From assembly GCA_037447655.1 (NCBI GenBank), contig JBBHKE010001107.1, positions 1-64,000 on the forward strand: a DNA stretch of 64,000 nt, given 5' to 3'. Position numbers and translations under genes: made by a program. Shown here in pieces: positions 21,966 through 33,159 of this stretch. Under the pieces are notes generated by a model. That model worked only from the letters and a program-made list of their open reading frames with translations. It was not told where the DNA came from and made no database searches. Source of the DNA: Zygnema cylindricum (taxonomy: Eukaryota; Streptophyta; Zygnematophyceae; Zygnematales; Zygnemataceae). The stretch's first letter is position 1. Each line of letters begins with the position of its first letter.

Positions 21966-22460
21966 CATAGTTCAAAAGTAGGTGAAAGTAGGCCCATACA
22001 ATATGCCTATTGTGTGTAAACCATACAATATGACCTTAAGACCCATATTGTATTGGTCGCAAAATGGAAAAAATAGTAATAGGGTTGAGTTGCACATCGA
22101 TCGATAGAGAATTAAACGTCATGTCTAAATTTCGAAAACATTCGGACAAAAAAAAAGATTTCTGTGAGTTTTAAGGTATTTTTTATTTAAACCGTTAGAT
22201 TTAGACGATCGGACGGTCGCTGATCAAAGTAGCGATCTAAGAAGATCACATGAAAAGCCCATAACACAACTCATCCTACGCTGTGTCAGTTTGCTGAAAA
22301 TTTCGTCCAGCGGCGTGTACTATGATCATGACCGATCTGTACGTTCGTACAAAGTGTACACAAACGCACACATACAGTATGCCTACTCTGCGCGAGTTTT
22401 GTGCCAAGTTTTGTGCGCCTACCAAAGGCCTACCATAAAAACGCCTACTTTTGAACTATG
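21966..22460. mobile_element. hAT-like MITE, copy 1
   Basis: 495-bp element with inverted ends CATAGTTCAAAAGTAGG and flanking 8-bp near-duplicates (AAAAAAAC, AAAAAGAC). It is homologous to 40246-40879. No coding capacity. Confidence 0.75.
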
Positions 22461-22535
22461 AAAAAGACATTAACACATATAGCGGTTCATTGTCTACTGT
22501 ACGGTAGCAAGTCTGTAGTTCTGTACTAATGTGAT

Positions 22536-22997
22536 TTATATTGTACTATTTTGCACAAGCGGACGAAGGCGCTTGCGCCCAACCAAAATGACGAATGCGC
22601 TGATCGTTTCCGGCTCTGGCCGCGGTAACCGTTCAAGAGAAGCTTTTCCACGTACACTGCAGTACCATGCCGTTTCGTACGGTACCGTACACATGGAGAT
22701 TTTCCGTCCGGCCGTAGTTGGCACCGGAGAGGCCGAAGCGACGATACACTCCGATATCATTGCAGACGGCGCAATTAATCGCGTGACTATCACAGAACAC
22801 TCGTGAAGGGCCGTCCAACGGCGACCAGCGTCATTCTCCCCCAGAAACAAAGAATAAACATAGGCGATTGGATCATTTCTGGGCAATTCCGTACAAATCG
22901 GCACATTAATAACGCCATCTACCAAAATCCACAAATCAAAAATAGTTGACCCACTGAGGTCCTTCCGTACGATATGACCTATGGCCTCGGAGCTCAA
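22536..22997 (-). other. Open frame of unknown significance
   Basis: A 153-codon open frame that opens with TTG rather than ATG, with no recognisable domain and an overlapping open frame on the other strand. It lies 0.4-0.8 kb upstream of the LysM-type gene. Probably chance in a stretch of balanced composition; recorded because it is the longest open frame in this interval. Confidence 0.15.
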
Positions 22998-23088
22998 GCA
23001 CTCACTTTCCGTACAGAATAGTCAACATTTTTGTTGTAATGCGGTCAACAAGTATCAAAAACACACTGGGAGCCAAGCGACCAAGCTA

Positions 23089-23096
23089 GTATAAAG
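23089..23096 (+). promoter_or_regulatory. Possible TATA box of the LysM-type gene
   Basis: TATAAAGA about 260 nt upstream of the ATG, followed by an A- and C-rich leader. The distance is long for a leader but acceptable; no experimental start is known. Confidence 0.3.
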
Positions 23097-23354
23097 AAAA
23101 AAGAAGCAGCTAAAGACAACACAACAACAAGAAAGTAAAAAACAAAGCAATTCAGGACAAGTGAGAGAAGTCAAGCGAGTCAGGTCGAGACAAAGAGGAT
23201 TTTTCAACTTTACCTTTTGAAGGGCCAAAGCGTATTTTCCACATCTTTGCTTCCAAGCTCTCGATACAAAGGGCCAGCAAACTACAGTAGCTGCCCGGCC
23301 ATCTACCGGCTACCGGCTACCGGCATTTTTTAGCGGCTACAAACGGCCGTCAAT

Positions 23355-24166
23355 ATGAGCCACCGGCTGTCCACTGTCCTGCTGCTAGTTGTGGTGGCTG
23401 CCGCTTGCGCTGCTGTCCACGTGTCAGCACAGGAGAGGAATGCGATTGTGTCAAAAGAAATGATAGAGGGACACGTGGCAGTACATGATACGAATGGTGA
23501 GAAGTGAGGGAGAATGGATGGACCTTTTCTGGATACGGGTAGAAGAAACTGGAGGGAAAATGACAAAAAACAAAGGACAAGAAAGAAGTAATTTTATTTT
23601 TTCAATGGCAGTTTTTCCGTTTTTTTTTTCACTTATCTACTGTCTATGTAGATGCTCAAGTCAATTCTGTCCCACTTTTTTTTTCTCCTTTCCTCTCCTT
23701 CCTCACTGTCTTTAATTAACAACCGAAACTAATGTGGGGCAATTGTCACTCGGCTATTTTCCTTTTATTGGCGGTTCATTTTTTTTTGGTTCATTGTCGT
23801 TAATTGATTTTTTTTTCGTCGACTCTATGCAGGATTCAATGGAGGTCGACGCCACTTGCTCGCATGTGGAAAGTATTACAAGTGGCAAGCAGGTGACACG
23901 TGTAAAAAAGTGATTCAAAAATTTTGTGGTTTGAGAACGACAAAAACGTGGAGTCAATGTTTGGGCTCAATCTCGGGATNNNNNNNNNNCAAAAAAACCG
24001 CGTGCAAATTGTACAACACATAGCATCTCCAAAAAACGAATCCGGTGAAGAGGTAGTCCGCGGCTGTCATTACTATGCCTATCCAAATGACTGTGATTAT
24101 AAAGCAAATGAAGAGGTAGTTCAGCACTGTCGTTCCTTATATAACGCATGCACGAAAGAAAGCTAA
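23355..24166 (+). CDS. Secreted LysM-type Cys-containing protein, two exons
   Basis: Exon 1 (23355-23496) opens MSHRLSTVLLLVVVAAACAA, a textbook signal peptide with likely cleavage after HVSA. It ends at a GT donor (G|GTGAG). A 336-nt intron ends in TATGCAG, and exon 2 starts at 23833. The joined frame reads ACGKYYKWQAGDTCKKVIQK, which fits the LysM pattern (aromatic, then GDTC, then a hydrophobic helix), followed by CGL and QCLG cysteines. A 10-N gap (23980-23989) hides the next residues. After it, a frame with GCHYYAYPNDCDY and HCRSLYNAC runs to a TAA at 24164-24166. LysM binds GlcNAc polymers such as chitin, so an extracellular glycan-binding role is inferred. The frame across the gap cannot be checked. 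Confidence 0.65.
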
Positions 24167-24376
24167 CTTACGTGCATCTAAGAACAAGACTGCCGCTCGC
24201 ATCAGTTTCTAAGGTTTTCGTTTTATAGATTTCAACATAGTCATAACTTTTAAAATATAACTCCAAATAGCGTGATTCTTTTGCGGACGTCTACCAAATT
24301 TAGTACTCTATAATCATAACACCTAAATATCCCTTTATAAACAAGTTCGATCCGCTATTGCTGTTACAGGTGTACT

Positions 24377-24577
24377 GATACAACTTTAGATATTTTGCTT
24401 TTGGAATCTTTGACTACGCTCGCCGTCAGAACAAGAATCTACGTGCATTCAATCGAAAGAAAGCACGTACGCAATATATTCCTTGCTGTCACGACTTGAT
24501 GGAGAAGTAAACGAAATATTAGTGTCAGTAAACCTATCCGTATCATTACTGTCGGCGCCTGATGGAGAAGTGGCCTA
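24377..24577. repeat. Copy of a segment from the PIF-like element, downstream of the LysM-type gene
   Basis: About 200 bp resembles 21505-21695 at most positions (for example ATTTTGCTTTTGGAAT and CTGTCGGCGC..TGATGGAGAAGTGGCCT). The reading frame is not conserved between copies, so this looks like duplicated non-coding or captured DNA. Confidence 0.7.
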
Positions 24578-24827
24578 AGCAAAAAACCTCTACGATACAC
24601 AACATGTTAAACGTGCGCCAAAAAAACACCTCAAAGTGATCAACACCTGGACAACACGAAACTACAAACTGGAACAAATCCGTACAACAACATGAACGCC
24701 CATACAAACAAATAATTACACACTCAAACCGAAACGCCAAATTCGAATGCGAACTCAATACACATTTCAGTTCGATAAAGCGTTGACCTTTACATCGCCC
24801 AATTCCTTATGATTCCCACTCACACTA

Positions 24828-25044
24828 CACCGTGTATCGCTATTAGTGTTAATAAATTTTTCGCCACTTATATCACCTTTTCTCCGTACACACAAGTCAA
24901 TTTTCAATTTGATACCAGTATTCGTAATCTGAGAATATTACCTTTCAATCGCAACCGTCAGATCCATAATCCGACAAGTGTGTACAGAGAAAAAGATGTT
25001 TTGAGTGACGAAAAAACCATTAACCCTAATAGCGATTCACGGTG
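24828..25044. mobile_element. TA-type MITE, 217 bp
   Basis: Inverted ends CACCGTGTATCGCTATTAG / CACCGTGAATCGCTATTAG; TA precedes the left end (24826-24827), and CA follows the right end in place of the expected TA. The core holds ATCTTTTCTCCGTACACA-like sequence repeated inverted. Confidence 0.7.
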
Positions 25045-25143
25045 CATTAGAAATCGCACCCAATCATAGAAAACAAGGTGTAGGCGACCGCCTCAAAATG
25101 CACTTTTGAGAGTTCTTTTCCATCAACGGCCAAAAGTACAGTA

Positions 25144-25361
25144 CAACCGTGAATCGTAATTAGCGTTAATGTGTTTTTCGTCTCTTAAATCATCTTTTCT
25201 CCGTACACACATGTCCGATTGTGGATCAGACGGTTGCAATTGAAAGGTAAGATTCTCAGCTTCCAATCGTCTGTCTCAAATTGAAAATCCGACAAGTGCG
25301 TACGGAAAAAGATGTTTTCAGTGGCTAAAAAATTAGTAACGCTAATTACTATTCACGGTTG
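25144..25361. mobile_element. TA-type MITE, about 218 bp
   Basis: Ends CAACCGTGAATCG.. and ..ATTCACGGTTG, with an internal core matching 24828-25044. Confidence 0.65.
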
Positions 25362-25492
25362 GGTAGTCATTTCGAAGCCGTGCACAATTTTTGAGATATC
25401 GGCCGTCCAAATCGGGACCCATTAGAATCGTACGGCAGTGAACTGCCGAAAAAGGCCTTCAATTGACCATATTTCGCCCCTTTTGGATGCTA

Positions 25493-25684
25493 CACCGCGA
25501 ATCGTTATTAGAGTTGAGAAATTATTAGTGTAAAGAAAAAATTAGCGTCATTCATTCTAATTTAGCGCCAGGAGACGTGGCAGATTATGGTCCACGTCCT
25601 TAAATAGTGTAGTTTATTCTATTTAAGGTATTAATGTCAAAATTTTGGGGTGCCGATATAGAGTTCATAACGCGATTCGCGGTG
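25493..25684. mobile_element. TA-type MITE, 192 bp
   Basis: Ends CACCGCGAATCGTTATTAG and GCGATTCGCGGTG, flanked by TA at 25491-25492 and 25685-25686. Its core is the reverse complement of 37031-37229 (GACGTGGCAGATTATGGTCC..). Confidence 0.75.
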
Positions 25685-25686
25685 TA

Positions 25687-25865
25687 CACCGTGTATCGCT
25701 ATTAGAGTGAATACTTTTTTCACCACTTAAAACATCTTTTCTCCGTTCACATTTGTCCGATTTTCACATAAATATCACCAATCGAAAGATGAGAATCTTA
25801 GCTTGCAATCGCAACCGTCAGATCCATAATCCGACAAACATGTACGGAGAAAAAATGTTTTTATA
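25687..25865. mobile_element. TA-type MITE, right end lost
   Basis: Starts CACCGTGTATCGCTATTAG directly after the TA shared with the preceding MITE. The core matches 24828-25044, but the right inverted end is missing, replaced by sequence related to the PIF-like family. Confidence 0.6.
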
Positions 25866-25993
25866 TATTTTGTTTTTATACGAAAAACTACATTGCAGAG
25901 AATCTTGCCGATACTCTCTGAAGGTCTTGGAGGTAATACTAGCTGTCGGATGTTCATTTGCGAAAAGTTCGCTTCTTTTTTTTCTGTAACTTT

Positions 25994-26018
25994 CAACCCA
26001 CCTCGAGGAGGTGGGTTG
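25994..26018. repeat. Hairpin, 10-bp stem
   Basis: CAACCCACCT and AGGTGGGTTG flank CGAGG. Similar stem-loops built on ATCACCT..AGGTGAT occur at about 20789, 39237 and (broken) 55226, at matching places in related elements. Confidence 0.7.
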
Positions 26019-26268
26019 GCAGATACAGAAAAAAAAATCGTGACACGTTGGACGATTAAGCTACGTCTCATGATGCAAAACCAACGAAAAATCTTAAGAT
26101 TTGCACATGACACGCAGTTTCCAAAATACAACCGAAAATTAAAACGTTATTTCGTAACATTCCCTTGTCACGCTATTTTCGATAACTTTTGTTCGTCACA
26201 CTATTTCTCTCAAAAGACTTTCGTTATGTTCGAAAAGTGAAACCCTAAAAAATGAGCTGGCGTACAGA

Positions 26269-26505
26269 TTGGCGTCTGCAAAATGTATAAAAGTTTTGTC
26301 GTATGATTACTTCGTACGCAGGTACATGGTACGCAAGTCAAGATTTGAAGTTAAGTTTGTCGGTGCTAAAAATCTGAAAGATATTCAATATCGAATCGTA
26401 GCTTGCGTGGCGCCAGTCAATTTAAAACACGTGGCTTACAGACTCTACGTGATGGAACATCGACCCGGCCTGTGGAGTTTGCTGTACAATTACAGAAACG
26501 TATGA
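26269..26505 (+). other. Short open frame, unrecognised
   Basis: Open for 78 codons (from TTG) within DNA resembling the end of a PIF-like element. The product would be basic with no known motif. I see no splice context or homologue in the window to support it as a gene. Confidence 0.15.
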
Positions 26506-26689
26506 TGGAACTTCACCCTAATAGAAGAGATAGAGAAGAAATTGTAATTTCAGTTTTTTTTATTAATGTGAGAATCTTCTGAAATGTCTCATCAATGTTG
26601 ATGTAATGTTTTATAGTCTGAATGCTTCTGCTGCTATAAGTGTTTGTTAGTGATCTCAGAGTTTTTAATCGATCCTTTCATTTGGAAGC

Positions 26690-26794
26690 TGGAAACCTTA
26701 CCTTTCAATCGCATCCGTCAGATTCTCAATCCGACGATGATATTAGAGACTAAAAAAACATTAACACTAATAGCGATTCACGGTGTACCTCCAA
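26690..26794. mobile_element. TA-type MITE fragment
   Basis: Right half only: CCTTTCAATCGCATCCGTCAGATT and AATCCGACGA, then AACACTAATAGCGATTCACGGTG followed by TA. Confidence 0.6.
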
Positions 26795-27169
26795 AAGCTC
26801 AATGAGGAGACATGCCATTTTATTACACGTGTAATATACTGTAAGGAAAAAATCAGGTTTCACTAATATTTCCGGTGAATTTTTTGAAAGAACGTCCTTT
26901 GGCTGTCGCAAAAAAGAAAACTGATTTGTCCTATGTTTGGACTAAATTCCAAAAAAAACATTGAGCCGCGTAAAACGACAAAAAATGTTTTTTTTTTTTC
27001 ACAAATTGCTCAGTTTCACGTGCCACTTTCTTTTGTGTTTGTACTGGCTACGTGGCGCAATATGGAAGGCCGAAATTCCGGCTGCCCTCGGAAGCTAAAA
27101 ACTCGATCGTGCAGGACTACCGTTGACCATCTTTGACTTAGGGTTAATATCCTTTGTAAACAAAAAAAA

Positions 27170-27242
27170 CCCTTCGTTAAGAGTGTTTGGAAAATAACGA
27201 AATCCTATTGGTCGAAAGCATGTTTTCACCAGTAACGAAGGG
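27170..27242. repeat. Small inverted-repeat unit
   Basis: CCCTTCGTTA (27170-27179) and TAACGAAGGG (27233-27242) are perfect 10-bp arms around a 53-bp loop. Possibly a very short MITE or a structured site; no duplication identified. Confidence 0.5.
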
Positions 27243-27744
27243 CTACTGGTTACAATGGCGATTTTCCGTTATCTGCAAGTCCTGTGTACGGATAGACGTC
27301 GGTATATTCTTTGTCTCTTTCGAGATGAGCTGACCAATGAGATCACCAAAAAAAAACACAAGAAAAAACACCAGAAAAAAACCGTCAGAAATCGACAAAT
27401 AACTTGCAGGTGTGGCTTGTCCCAAGGAAGCGCTAAAAATTATAAACGGCTGAGGGCTCTGCCACGTCATCATCAGAATTTACACATCTGTGAAAATCAC
27501 TATTTTGTTTAAATTTCAGATCCAGCCGAGATTTTGTCCTGCCAGGTGACCCACCTGAATCAGACTCGTGGCGTCTATACAACGAGCCTGCATGGCCAGG
27601 ATGCTTATTAAAAATCCAAAACAGTCCACGTGGAAAAAATCTTTTAATCCGACGACTGCAAGTCAAGACAAACGATCCGACGACAGTCCGTAAGTTATTA
27701 GGAGATCCTGAGATTTAACTGAAGATAAGTAAACCCGCCCTCAA

Positions 27745-28085
27745 TATTAGTTTCTCCAGTTCTCCCTTTCCTTCTCCTCTTGCCTTCCCTTCCTCCGGTT
27801 CTCCTCCTCTCCTCTCTCTCCTCTCTTTCTCTCTCCTCTCTCTCTCCTCTCTCTTTCTCTCTCTCCTCTCTCTCTCCTCTCTTTCCTTATCCTCTTGCCC
27901 TCCCTCTCTCTCCCCGGTTCCCCTCCTCTCTTCTCTCTCCACTCTCTTCTCTCTCTCTCCTCTCTCTCTCCTCTCTCTCTCCTCTCTCTCCTCTCTCTCT
28001 CTCCTCTCTCTCCTCTCTCTCCTTTCTCTCTCCTCTCTCTCTCCTCTTTTTCCTTATCCTGTTTCCCTCCTCTCCAGTTCTCCTC
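27745..28085 (+). repeat. Polypyrimidine (CTCTCTCC) tract upstream of Cys-rich gene
   Basis: About 340 bp of almost pure C/T built from CTCTCTCC-like units, ending shortly before the ATG of the next gene. It may act as a pyrimidine-rich promoter or leader. Long open frames through it are a composition artefact. Confidence 0.85.
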
Positions 28086-28107
28086 CTGCCTTCATCTTAC
28101 TATAGAC

Positions 28108-29199
28108 ATGGCCCGGGCACGCTTTGCCAGCCTAGCGCTGACGTGGCGCATGCTAAGCGTCTGTGCTGTCGCCGTACTATTTGTCGTGACTCATCGCTGG
28201 GGAGGAGAGGAGGTTCTCCTGGATGTGAAAATTCCAGTAGAAGAGGAGACGTCCTTTACTGCCATGGAGTCCATGGAGCAAGAAGACTCCGTGGAAGAAA
28301 GGATTAATTTGAATACTGATAAGGCAGAATACATCTCTGTGAATACTGACAAGGCGGAATATTCAACAAAGAATGGAGGATTTCTCCGTTTTCTTCCCTC
28401 CACTCCCTCTCTATGTGTGGCTGGGACTCGCTCTCCATGCTCTTCCAGCAATAAATGGTTTTGTCTGACATGTAAATTTGTCGGTGCGGCGCGCCAAGGT
28501 CAATCTCTGCACAGTAACGTCACTGACACGTGCGTCCCAGATTTTATGATCAAACACGATCGGACGGTGGTTACTTGTCGTCCGGCCCGACTCTACACTC
28601 CCGGAATCAGTCTCCCGCTGTTCTATGGCGCAGTTCCGTTGACCTTTCCTGGTAACAAACTGGTCTGCTCATCTCCCGGCCGCGGTATCGATCAAGCTGC
28701 CAGCAAAGCCGGGTCTTGCGAACACGTGGCAGCTTACCATCGCCTCGTTCTCAGCGATCGTCGCATGCTGCTTGGCACGTGTCAAGATGGCAAAACCAAT
28801 GGATGTTCTTCCCAACGTCCTTGTCAGGAAAACAGCGGAACACCTGGAGGAGGTCAATGTGGGTGTTCTGGAACTTGTTGTTCCAAGAACGACGATACGA
28901 AGTGTGCGTGCACACCAGAAGGGGACAAGTGCAAATGCAGCGCATCGAAGCGCGAAAAACCTTGTTCGGAGGAGTGGAAGGTCCCTTTTAGATATTATGG
29001 ACCGGGTGATCCGGTCAGCAAAGACCCATCAACAGTTTGTGAGAAAGGTAAGGGGTGTGAGGAGACGTGCGACGGCGGGACATGCGGATCGTATCCTACT
29101 CGTAACGGAACAACAACGATGCCTTCGCCTTCAGGCGATGAAATGATCGTGCGTCACTGGACTGATTATCAATGTAAGTGCATGCCAAAAAAACGTTAG
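28108..29199 (+). CDS. Secreted or membrane-anchored Cys-rich protein, unknown family
   Basis: This 363-residue ORF without introns uses the first ATG (28108) after a polypyrimidine tract. Residues about 16-27 (LSVCAVAVLFVV), after an Arg-bearing N-terminus, form a signal peptide or anchor. An acidic linker with a repeated NTDKAEY motif follows. Middle Cys motifs are CVAG..SPC and WFCLTCKF. The last ~140 residues are very Cys-rich (CGCSGTCC, CACTPEGDKCKC, CEETCDGGTCG) and end YQCKCMPKKR. Such disulfide-dense tails suggest an extracellular role. I recognise no family. A damaged inverted paralogue at 34935-35920 conserves YTPGIS, CSSPGRG and HVAAYHR, which supports this as a real gene. Confidence 0.75.
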   Translation: MARARFASLALTWRMLSVCAVAVLFVVTHRWGGEEVLLDVKIPVEEETSFTAMESMEQEDSVEERINLNTDKAEYISVNTDKAEYSTKNGGFLRFLPSTPSLCVAGTRSPCSSSNKWFCLTCKFVGAARQGQSLHSNVTDTCVPDFMIKHDRTVVTCRPARLYTPGISLPLFYGAVPLTFPGNKLVCSSPGRGIDQAASKAGSCEHVAAYHRLVLSDRRMLLGTCQDGKTNGCSSQRPCQENSGTPGGGQCGCSGTCCSKNDDTKCACTPEGDKCKCSASKREKPCSEEWKVPFRYYGPGDPVSKDPSTVCEKGKGCEETCDGGTCGSYPTRNGTTTMPSPSGDEMIVRHWTDYQCKCMPKKR

Positions 29200-31081
29200 T
29201 AAGGAGGATTATATCTTGATTTAGCTATGTAGGTTTCTTTTTTCTGGTCGTTTTCCAGTACATCATGCGGTTCTGCTATTTTTATTTATTTCTGTTTTTT
29301 TAATTGTAAGAGTAGAGAGGTTCTATTTTGTCGGCATTTTAAGGAGTTGTTGTTGACAATGTATGGATTAGATTTGGGATAATGTGATCTCATATGGAAA
29401 TTTTTGATAAGTTAGATGCTTTTGTATTTTATTAGGAAAGTTTGTTTTAAAAAGTGTGATCTGTTTAAGCGTTTTCCTTTTAAAGGGCAAACTGCTTTCA
29501 CTCTTAGTTAATATTTCAAGTGTATGTTTCTAGTTTTTTTATACTTTAAATGCATCTTGTTTGGATGTTCTAGTAGAGATCTTAAAAAAAATGTTAGAAT
29601 CCAAATAGTTCCAGGATACAAGTCCTAGAAAAGCTTTTGTCTCCAGGGCATACATTACACGTAATGTAGAAATGTATGTTTCAACTTTAACAATACGTGA
29701 AGTATTCTATCTGATTTACCGATTCACATCGGATTAAAATTCACGCAAGTTCTACCCAAATCGCACGATGTTTTTATATAATATAATGGTTGTGAACAAA
29801 TGAAATCTTAGAATTTCTGATAAAACTAAAGAAACAAAGAAATGGCATCTTGGTTGCATACCAAATTTACGTGGGAATGACACTTTTTGTATTTTTTCAC
29901 AGAAACAGTGTGGAACAACTTGTAATGTTTATTAATCAGTCAGATCTATTGGCTGCCGTAAGAACATTAAATTGATGTTTGTTCCCAATTTTCTATCTTT
30001 AATGAATGAAAATGGTTTACATTGACGTGTTTTTTGGTCCAACTTTCTACAATCTATATATTCGTCACAATAAATTTCCAATGTTCTACAGCATGCTGAT
30101 AACTGTTTTACAGTTGTTTTGCAAAAAATATTAACATGAATGAAATGCAAAAAGTTATTGCTGTCGCATACTTAATCAATTGATATCCAATTTTCAACGA
30201 TTGTATTCATTTTTTTGAGATTACAAAAAAACTTAACAATTTATGCCTTAATCTAGGTGTCTGATGTCTAAATGGATAGCAATATCAGATATTGGATCAT
30301 CGAATAAACTTATGCTCAGTTTGAACAGTGGAAGATTTATGCAAGCTGATGCTGGGTTTGTGTAGACTGATTTGAATGTATGTGTGAGAATGTCGAAGCT
30401 TTCGGCTGGTTTTTGAAACTTTTTTTTTACATTTAGATACTTGTGCTTTTTACAATGATTTCCCTTTTTTTTGTCTAAATGTAGGACTTGTTCGGTTTAT
30501 GGAAAAATTTGTAAAACAACGTAATTTGGTCCGTACATACATGTTACATTATAATTTCTTTTACTAGGACTGGATGTTTAATCTTAACAGTAAAATTCTT
30601 TGAACCAGAAAACACAAAACCATTTGCAACCGGTGTCTGGTAACCTCATTTTGTATGTGTATTATTTCTGTTTTTCCGGTACAATACGAATATAATATGA
30701 GGTTACCACAAAGCGTTTCCACACAATTTCACACTTTTGATCTATCAAATGAATAATTAATGGGAAATATTTTTGGATATCCACAAAAATGATAACCCGC
30801 CTTCGATGATAAACTGGCACGAATGTCCATAATGCTGTCTTTAATTTATCTGCATGCATTCAGTTTGTCTGGGAAGGTAAAATAAGTTCTAGAGAAAAAG
30901 AAAGTACATCACTAACATATAGAGAAAATGTAAGGATCGATTCACAAGATGAGAGAAGAAAGACAGATGAATTTGCGGAAGCAAAGATTGCAAGATGAGA
31001 GAACTCCAGCAAAAGACAAATGTATTTCACTGGAACTTTTCCCCCCTCTTACAAAAGATGAACTTCCCCAAAAACGACTAA
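29200..31081. other. AT-rich intergenic stretch
   Basis: No credible gene. The first ~500 bp (to about 29700) resembles, in inverted orientation, 34.4-34.93 kb (for example GTGTATGTTTCTAGTTTTTT and GTAGAAATGTATG), so the Cys-rich gene duplication includes downstream DNA. Confidence 0.6.
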
Positions 31082-31856
31082 GGGTATGTCCCCATGTGCA
31101 TAAGGGTTTTTTTCTGTCGTTTTCTTGTAAAACTTAGCGCCGTACTGCCTAAGTTGCAACCGTACGAAGGAATCGCAAATTTGTAGAGTACAATTTGCGT
31201 CATCCTCAAATTTTAGGATGCATAAAAATTTGTCGTCTTGTGTTTTTCGACCCACTTCCACGACAAAAAACATCATCTTCAACCTTACGTTTAAAACACA
31301 TGCGCGATTTGTTTTAAAACTAGGTATTTTTGATAAACAAATAGGAACATATATTCGCAAGTGCCTCAATTTTCGAAATATTTCATTCGATTTTCATGGA
31401 CAAAGAAAAGTACAGAATTCGCTATGTTTTGTCTGTTTGCGATTCAATAAGACGAAGAAAAGTACACAATTGTTTGGTTTTGTTCGTTTTCGTCCAATAC
31501 CTTTTTTTTTTTTGCAGGGGTCTTCAAATTCCGATGCCATTTCACGTCGACCAGATAGGAGACGCAAAGGCAAAAGGCCTCGTCTTCAACTGTGAAACGA
31601 CACAGGCTGGAATGCGGCACTTGTACAATGTCACAGTAAGACATGCGACGTCACAAGCAGTTCCAAAAAATAACGTGCGACCACAGATTGTAGACGTTGA
31701 CAACCGTCATAGGTGTTATCGACGTAAACAATCGTCACAAGCGTAAGTTACGATTTCGTCCTTACACACATAGGGACACTTGAAAATCGGGTCCGGCGAA
31801 TCTGCACTAAAATACAAAGTAAGTTCGCTAAGTTCCAATTACATGGGGACAAACCC
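31082..31856. mobile_element. PIF/Harbinger-like MITE, 775 bp
   Basis: Inverted ends GGGTWTGTCCCCATGT with TAA duplications at 31079-31081 and 31857-31859. It shares its interior (hexanucleotide CGTACG-rich arms, TTTTTTTTGCAGGGGTCT) with 40946-41721. No transposase. Confidence 0.8.
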
Positions 31857-32219
31857 TAAGTCCTAAATACCTTCTCACGAAACTAACAAGTACACCAAAG
31901 TACTACACAATCGCACGTTGTACAAAAGTACGCGCGCGAACCAATCAAAACAAAGTATTACCTAAACGACATACTCTACGAGGTACTGCACGAAACAAAA
32001 TACCGCCATACAAATATAAATCACTGGAGTATATAACAACCAAAACAAAAACAAGACCAAACTAAAAACAAAAGTAACAAGCCACGCCAAACAAAATCAC
32101 ACATAACTAACAAATAAATATTACGACGCTCAACAGAATTGCGACGCCGTTTCACAATGAACCTTACAATCTCTCTCATTGTGAACCCCCCTCTCAAAGT
32201 GAAAACAAACCTAACTTAG

Positions 32220-33115
32220 GTCTACCCTGTAAAAGTACGTCATAGACCGCCGCTTTAGCTAACATATCTCTAGCCTCCTCCAAAGTCGACACGTATGAAA
32301 ATTCTATTTCTTTCGCCGCAACCAAATCCCGTACCAAGTGCCACTGGATGCGTATGTGTTTTGTCTGTTAGTGAAAGACGGGATTTTCCACAAGCGCCAT
32401 CAAACTCATGTTGTCAGTGAAAATCCGCACACAACTAATCAAAACGCCCAACTCACCGAGCATCTCTTTGATCCACACAGGCGCCTTTGCCGTGTGACAT
32501 GCTTACATGTATATGGACTCCGTGGAACTTAGCGCAACTGTAGGTTGGAGCCGCGAACTCCAAGAAACTCCCGCGCTGCCCAAAATGAAAGCGTACTCTG
32601 ACGTGGATTTTCCACTGTCGAAATATCCTCCCTTATCTGCGTCGCACTAACTGATACACTGCAAAGCGTCTCATTTGGACGTATAGACTAAGCCGTACTC
32701 AATAGTACGAACCAAGTAGGGAAATATTCGTTTCACTGCTTCCCAATGATTATTTTTCGGAGCATTACAATAACGAGTGACGAAAGAAACTGCTGACGCA
32801 ATATCCGGACGTGTATCTACACTTAGATATATTAAGCTTCACGGTATGGGACATATACATTCTCTTCCTCTTAGTACTTTTTGAACTGTACTTTTGGATC
32901 TAATGGCGTCGAGACAGATTTCGCGCCAATCATACCAAATCTAATCAATACCTCTCTACAGTACTGAGCTTGATTTAACTTAATTACATTCTCGCTGAAC
33001 CGTATGACTTCTATCCCCAAAATGTAACGTACTTCTTCAAGATCTACTCTTTTAACTCGTTAATGACAGAGAAAGTATCACTAATCATTAGAAAGTCATC
33101 GATATACACAGAAAA
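32220..33115 (-). pseudogene. Degenerate copia RT/RNase H relic, separate family
   Basis: The minus strand reads, with many stops and frameshifts, from a reverse-transcriptase YIDD-type motif (VYIDDFLMIS near 33090) through VRYILGIEV (near 33010) to an RNase H-like stretch: WIKEMLGELGVL, then FTDNMSLMALVENP (near 32430), then TKHIRIQWHLVRD and MLAKA at the end. Order and motifs match the C-terminal third of the gag-pol of D, but identity is low, so it belongs to another copia family. Gag, protease and integrase are absent. Confidence 0.75.
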
Positions 33116-33159
33116 AAAAATTGGACTTTTCCCTCTCCCTTAACGTAAACTCCGTCCGT

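Noticed and set aside
22536-22997. 153-codon frame upstream of the LysM-type gene as a gene
   Set aside because: No ATG at the opening, overlapping open frame on the other strand, no motif.
27243-27310. Possible tRNA remnant read as PTSIRTQDLQ on the minus strand
   Set aside because: No box B match and no tRNA spacing; unlike the LTR modules it has no terminator.
27780-28110. Long Ser/Leu/Pro open frames through the CT-rich tract
   Set aside because: Produced by the (CTCTCTCC)n composition; the Cys-rich gene has its own ATG at 28108.
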